Origin: Planctomycetota bacterium | GTDB lineage: Bacteria > Planctomycetota > UBA1135 | Assembly (NCBI GenBank): GCA_008501825.1 | Contig: QQUA01000005.1 | Location: 1 to 64,000, forward strand | Direction of reading: 5' to 3' | DNA length: 64,000 nt | Shown: positions 61,311-64,000 of the stretch, piece by piece | Position numbering within the stretch: position 1 is the stretch's first letter | How the letters are laid out: every line of letters begins with the position of its first letter | Notes under the pieces: model-generated | Database searches by the model: none | Told to the model about the DNA's origin: nothing | What the model saw: only the letters and a program-made list of their open reading frames with translations | Made by a program: the position numbers and the translations under genes

Positions 61311-62081
61311 ATGGTTCGGAGCGCCTACGAGCTTGTTCCCGAGCGGCTCCGGGGAGAGCGCTACTTCCGCTGGCGAGGTGGCGACGTTTCCCGGCTGGAA
61401 GCCTTGGCGGACGCTGTCTTCGCCTTGTCCCTAACCTTGATCGTGGTCAGCCTGGAGGTGCCGCGTACCTTCAGCGAATTGTTGAACGTCTTCGCTCAGC
61501 TGCCTGTATTCGCGGTCTGCTTCGTTCTGTTGTTGCTTTGTTGGTATCACCACTTCTTGTTTCACCGGCGCTACGGTTTGGAGGACTTCGTGACCGTGGC
61601 TTTCAATTCCATCTTGCTATTTGCGATTCTGTTCTACGTCTATCCGCTGAAGTTCTTGTTCTCCTTGCTCTGGCGCCAGGTCGCGGGAATGTCTATGCAG
61701 GTGGAGGGGCCCGGCGGCCAAATGCAGGTCATGGTGAGTTATGAACAAGGTGGGGCCGTGCTGGCCGTATTCAGCGGTGGCTTTGCCGCCGTGTCCTTTT
61801 TGTTCTGGGTCCTCTATCGCCACGCCTGGAGCAAGCGGGAAGCGCTGCAACTGAATGCGGCCGAACTCGAAGCCAGTCGCGGAGCCCTCCGCGGCCATGC
61901 CTTTTCCATGGGATTGGCCCTGGCCATCCTCGCCGTTGCCTTGCTGCAGCCGCAATGGGTGCCCTTCGCCGGCATGAGTTTCTCCCTGCTCGGACCCATT
62001 CACTATTTCAACGGCTGGACCACCGGCCGCAGAGTGGAAGCGGCGGCGGCAAAGGAGAGTGGCCTCAACCGATCGGGCTAG
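61311..62081 (+). CDS. TMEM175/DUF1211-like membrane protein
   Basis: A 256-residue protein with about six membrane spans. The N-terminal GGDVSRLEALADAVFALSLTLIVVSLEVP resembles the RxxxFSDGVFAIxxTLLVL filter of TMEM175-type potassium channels, though the 'FSDG' is replaced by LADA. The middle has LPVFAVCFVLLLLCWYHHFLFH. Bacterial homologues work as dimers or tetramers. The altered motif leaves selectivity uncertain. It follows cutC closely on the same strand. Confidence 0.8.
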   Translation: MVRSAYELVPERLRGERYFRWRGGDVSRLEALADAVFALSLTLIVVSLEVPRTFSELLNVFAQLPVFAVCFVLLLLCWYHHFLFHRRYGLEDFVTVAFNSILLFAILFYVYPLKFLFSLLWRQVAGMSMQVEGPGGQMQVMVSYEQGGAVLAVFSGGFAAVSFLFWVLYRHAWSKREALQLNAAELEASRGALRGHAFSMGLALAILAVALLQPQWVPFAGMSFSLLGPIHYFNGWTTGRRVEAAAAKESGLNRSG

Positions 62082-62116
62082 GGGAAGCTGTTTCCGGTGT
62101 TGGTGAGGGCCTGCAG

Positions 62117-62929
62117 CTATTTCGGAACCAAGTCGCGTCCATAGAGGCCGTCCGGCAATCGCTTTGGCAAAGTAGCCGGACCCTTGGTTAGCAGTTGATA
62201 AATAGCCGGATCACCCTGCCTGAGCTGTTCGGGTTTAGTGAAACGCCATTCGTGGCGGATCTCTTCCGCCCTCCCCGGAAAGTCTTGCGCGCCTAAAAGG
62301 GTTGTCATTGCCCAGTAAAAGTATTCCGTTGCTTGGCATTCATAATCGCAACTTCGGTCGGAGTAGCTATACCATGCGGACGCAGGATAGGTTGTCGGAA
62401 TCCGATCAAAGTAGCCTCCTCGGGCGAGGTCCATGGCTCGGGAAAGAGAAGTTCCTGGAGATTCCCCAAATTCCTCCGGATAGGCTTTGGCCAGCCCAAC
62501 ATTGCTGTAAAGATGGAGTACTTCCTCTAGCGTGGCGTCAAACTCACCGCGGGCGGCTCCACCAGGATGGATTTCGTGATCGAATAAGGCTTGAGCTTCA
62601 AATGGGAAGGAATTTGCATTTTCGAGCACGAAGTCCAATTCATCTTCGTCCTTCAAAATGCACAGGGCGCCCTTATTTCGAATCAATGCTTGCAAGATTG
62701 CCGGATCATCCACTTGGCCATTTTCGTCATTGTCTAAATATTCAGCCAAGACGGCGGCTGCATGTCGAAAGTTAATTTCTTGGACGGAAGCGGTGGCGAA
62801 AACGGGTATTCCGAAAACGGTGGTGCGGTGACTGAAAAATCGTTCAAAGGGATCGGTCGAAGTGGATTGCGGCGGATTTCCGCACCCCAGCATGGCCAGG
62901 CATAGCAGGAACCTAAACTTGAGTCTCAT
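62117..62929 (-). CDS. Lipoprotein with EF-hand-like calcium loop
   Basis: A 270-residue protein: lipobox MLGC, Cys16. Residues about 64-75 DNDENGQVDD match an EF-hand-type calcium loop (DxDxNG). The stretch FDATLEEVLHLYSNVG looks like a metal-binding helix. The aromatic-rich segment SAWYSYSDRSCDYECQATEYFYW contains several cysteines. I do not recognise the family. It overlaps the ATP-grasp gene by ATGA and is the second of the pair. Confidence 0.65.
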   Translation of the reverse strand: MRLKFRFLLCLAMLGCGNPPQSTSTDPFERFFSHRTTVFGIPVFATASVQEINFRHAAAVLAEYLDNDENGQVDDPAILQALIRNKGALCILKDEDELDFVLENANSFPFEAQALFDHEIHPGGAARGEFDATLEEVLHLYSNVGLAKAYPEEFGESPGTSLSRAMDLARGGYFDRIPTTYPASAWYSYSDRSCDYECQATEYFYWAMTTLLGAQDFPGRAEEIRHEWRFTKPEQLRQGDPAIYQLLTKGPATLPKRLPDGLYGRDLVPK

Positions 62930-64000
62930 CCCGCCCGCACTTGGACGGTTTCTCCGATCTGATCCATGATTTCCCGCAAGCGGTCGTAATCCGGGTGGCG
63001 AAGCCGCATCCAGGCGTTGGCCATGTAGCCGCCTTCCACTTCTTGGGTGCCTTGTCCTTCCGGCGGGAAGTGGTAATCGATGATCTCCTCGCGATACCGG
63101 CTCATGATTTCCTCCAAGCCCTCATAAGCCATAATGCGGCCGTCTTGATCCGGTCGTAGCGCAATCATGCCGGAGGAATACTTTCGGGAGGGGCGGACTT
63201 CGGTGGCGCCGTGAACGATGGCCTTGGCCCACTCTTCGTAGAGATCCATTTCATTGGCGGCACAGTAAAGATCCCAGGCGCCGACGCCGGGCGGCCGGCA
63301 GCCGATCTCGGAAAACTTCAATCCTTTCGGCCCAAAAAACCATTCCATGTGCGTGGCACTGGTTTCAATCCCGAGAATATCGATGACCTTGCGGCCCATT
63401 TCTTTGACTTCCTGATAACTATCCTCCTGCAGTCGATTGGTGCAAATGATCTGAGGCGAAATCCAACGGTTGCGCATGGCTTCCAAGACTCCGGGAAAAT
63501 AATGACAAGCGAAGTCGTGAACGACTTCCCCTTGAATGGTCAAGGTGTCATAGAAACCTTCGTGGCCTTCGATGAATTCCTCCACCGCCGTGGGCATCCC
63601 TTGGGCGACTCCGGTTTCGGCAATGACTTGTTTCAATTCCTCGGGGTTATCGGCGCGATAAGTGCCGGCGGCACCGGCGGCGTCCCTGGGCTTCAAAATT
63701 AAGGGAAAGCCGGCGTTTTCGGCGAATTCCCAAACATCTTGTTCCGAATTGGCGCCGGTACTTTGGGCGCAGGAAATACCGGCTTCCCGCAAAGCTTCTT
63801 TCATGGCCGGTTTGTCCCGGCACAAAAATGCGGTCCGGGTGGAAGTGCCTGGAATGGAACAAGCTTCCCGAACGTGGGCGGCGGCCATGATGTGGGCTTC
63901 CACGGTGGCTTCCAACCGATCGACCCACTCTCTTTCCTGCACTCGGCGGACGGCTTGGAACAAAGCCGGCTCGTTGACTACCGAGGGAACTTGCTCATAG
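62926..64000 (-). CDS. ATP-grasp enzyme, cut off at the right window edge
   Basis: At least 358 codons; the start lies outside the window, as the frame is open to base 64000. CRDKPAMKEALREAGISCAQ, FPLILKPRDAAGAAGTYRA (ATP-binding Lys), AVEEFIEGHEGFYDTL and FSEIGCRPPGVGAWDLYCAANEMD are ATP-grasp motifs of the carboxylate-amine ligase group. The product may be a peptide or amino-acid conjugate. It overlaps the EF-hand lipoprotein gene, which might hold its product or target. Confidence 0.88.
   Translation of the reverse strand, partial: YEQVPSVVNEPALFQAVRRVQEREWVDRLEATVEAHIMAAAHVREACSIPGTSTRTAFLCRDKPAMKEALREAGISCAQSTGANSEQDVWEFAENAGFPLILKPRDAAGAAGTYRADNPEELKQVIAETGVAQGMPTAVEEFIEGHEGFYDTLTIQGEVVHDFACHYFPGVLEAMRNRWISPQIICTNRLQEDSYQEVKEMGRKVIDILGIETSATHMEWFFGPKGLKFSEIGCRPPGVGAWDLYCAANEMDLYEEWAKAIVHGATEVRPSRKYSSGMIALRPDQDGRIMAYEGLEEIMSRYREEIIDYHFPPEGQGTQEVEGGYMANAWMRLRHPDYDRLREIMDQIGETVQVRAG

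Noticed and set aside
1-64000. CRISPR arrays, insertion sequences, prophage or integron structures
   Set aside because: No regularly spaced repeats, transposase, integrase or phage genes were seen on reading both strands.

Overview
The window reads as chromosomal DNA of a Gram-negative, moderately GC-rich bacterium, most likely a planctomycete or close PVC-group relative. The clues are Tat-exported Gfo/Idh/MocA oxidoreductases and sugar-phosphate isomerases, a ThuA-DUF1080-DUF1080 fusion, a PA14-containing multiheme cytochrome paired with a beta-propeller protein, large secreted FG-GAP and PD40 propeller proteins, and a formylglycine-generating-enzyme-like domain. This is inferred from gene families; there is no rRNA or other taxonomic marker. 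I found no tRNA, rRNA, CRISPR array, transposase, integrase or phage gene.

Layout. 0.2-3.2 kb: a large secreted Ig-like protein downstream of a C-rich tract. 3.2-7.0 kb: SixA-type phosphatase, then a GntR(YtrA)-ABC-permease operon with a palindromic operator touching the regulator's start codon. 7.0-12.7 kb: secreted propeller protein, methyltransferase, Uup-type ABC-F ATPase, GNAT and GST. 12.8-18.2 kb: a tandem amidohydrolase pair (one lacking its metal ligands), diverging from a lipase/M2-peptidase pair. 18.2-23.7 kb: three secreted proteins. 23.7-25.5 kb: MarR-nitroreductase-pirin module. 25.5-26.0 kb: two tiny single-span membrane proteins. 26-32.1 kb: another PD40 protein and a second GntR-ABC-permease operon, again with an operator at the start codon. 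32-35 kb: SH3-like secreted protein, IYD-like nitroreductase, Tat oxidoreductase. 35.2-36.3 kb: a gene interrupted by an in-frame TGA just after its signal peptide, followed by a SECIS-like hairpin; this is the most interesting item. 36.4-49.4 kb: secreted metabolic and hydrolytic proteins mixed with housekeeping genes (Tpx, oligoribonuclease, GDPD). 49.5-54.3 kb: Tat oxidoreductase, phosphatase-like/FGE fusion, ApbE, Tat isomerase. 54.3-60.4 kb: class-I amidotransferase and an operon of EEP hydrolase, pentaheme cytochrome and propeller dehydrogenase-like protein. 60.5-64 kb: CutC, TMEM175-like channel, calcium-site lipoprotein, and an ATP-grasp gene cut by the window edge.

How it fits together. 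Many genes encode exported proteins, and at least seven end in a similar roughly 100-residue beta-rich C-terminal module on otherwise different proteins, which suggests shared surface attachment or sorting. Sugar and polyol catabolism genes are scattered rather than in one operon. Four-base overlaps (ATGA or GTGA) are common and indicate translational coupling in several two- to four-gene operons. Intrinsic terminators mark several transcript ends.
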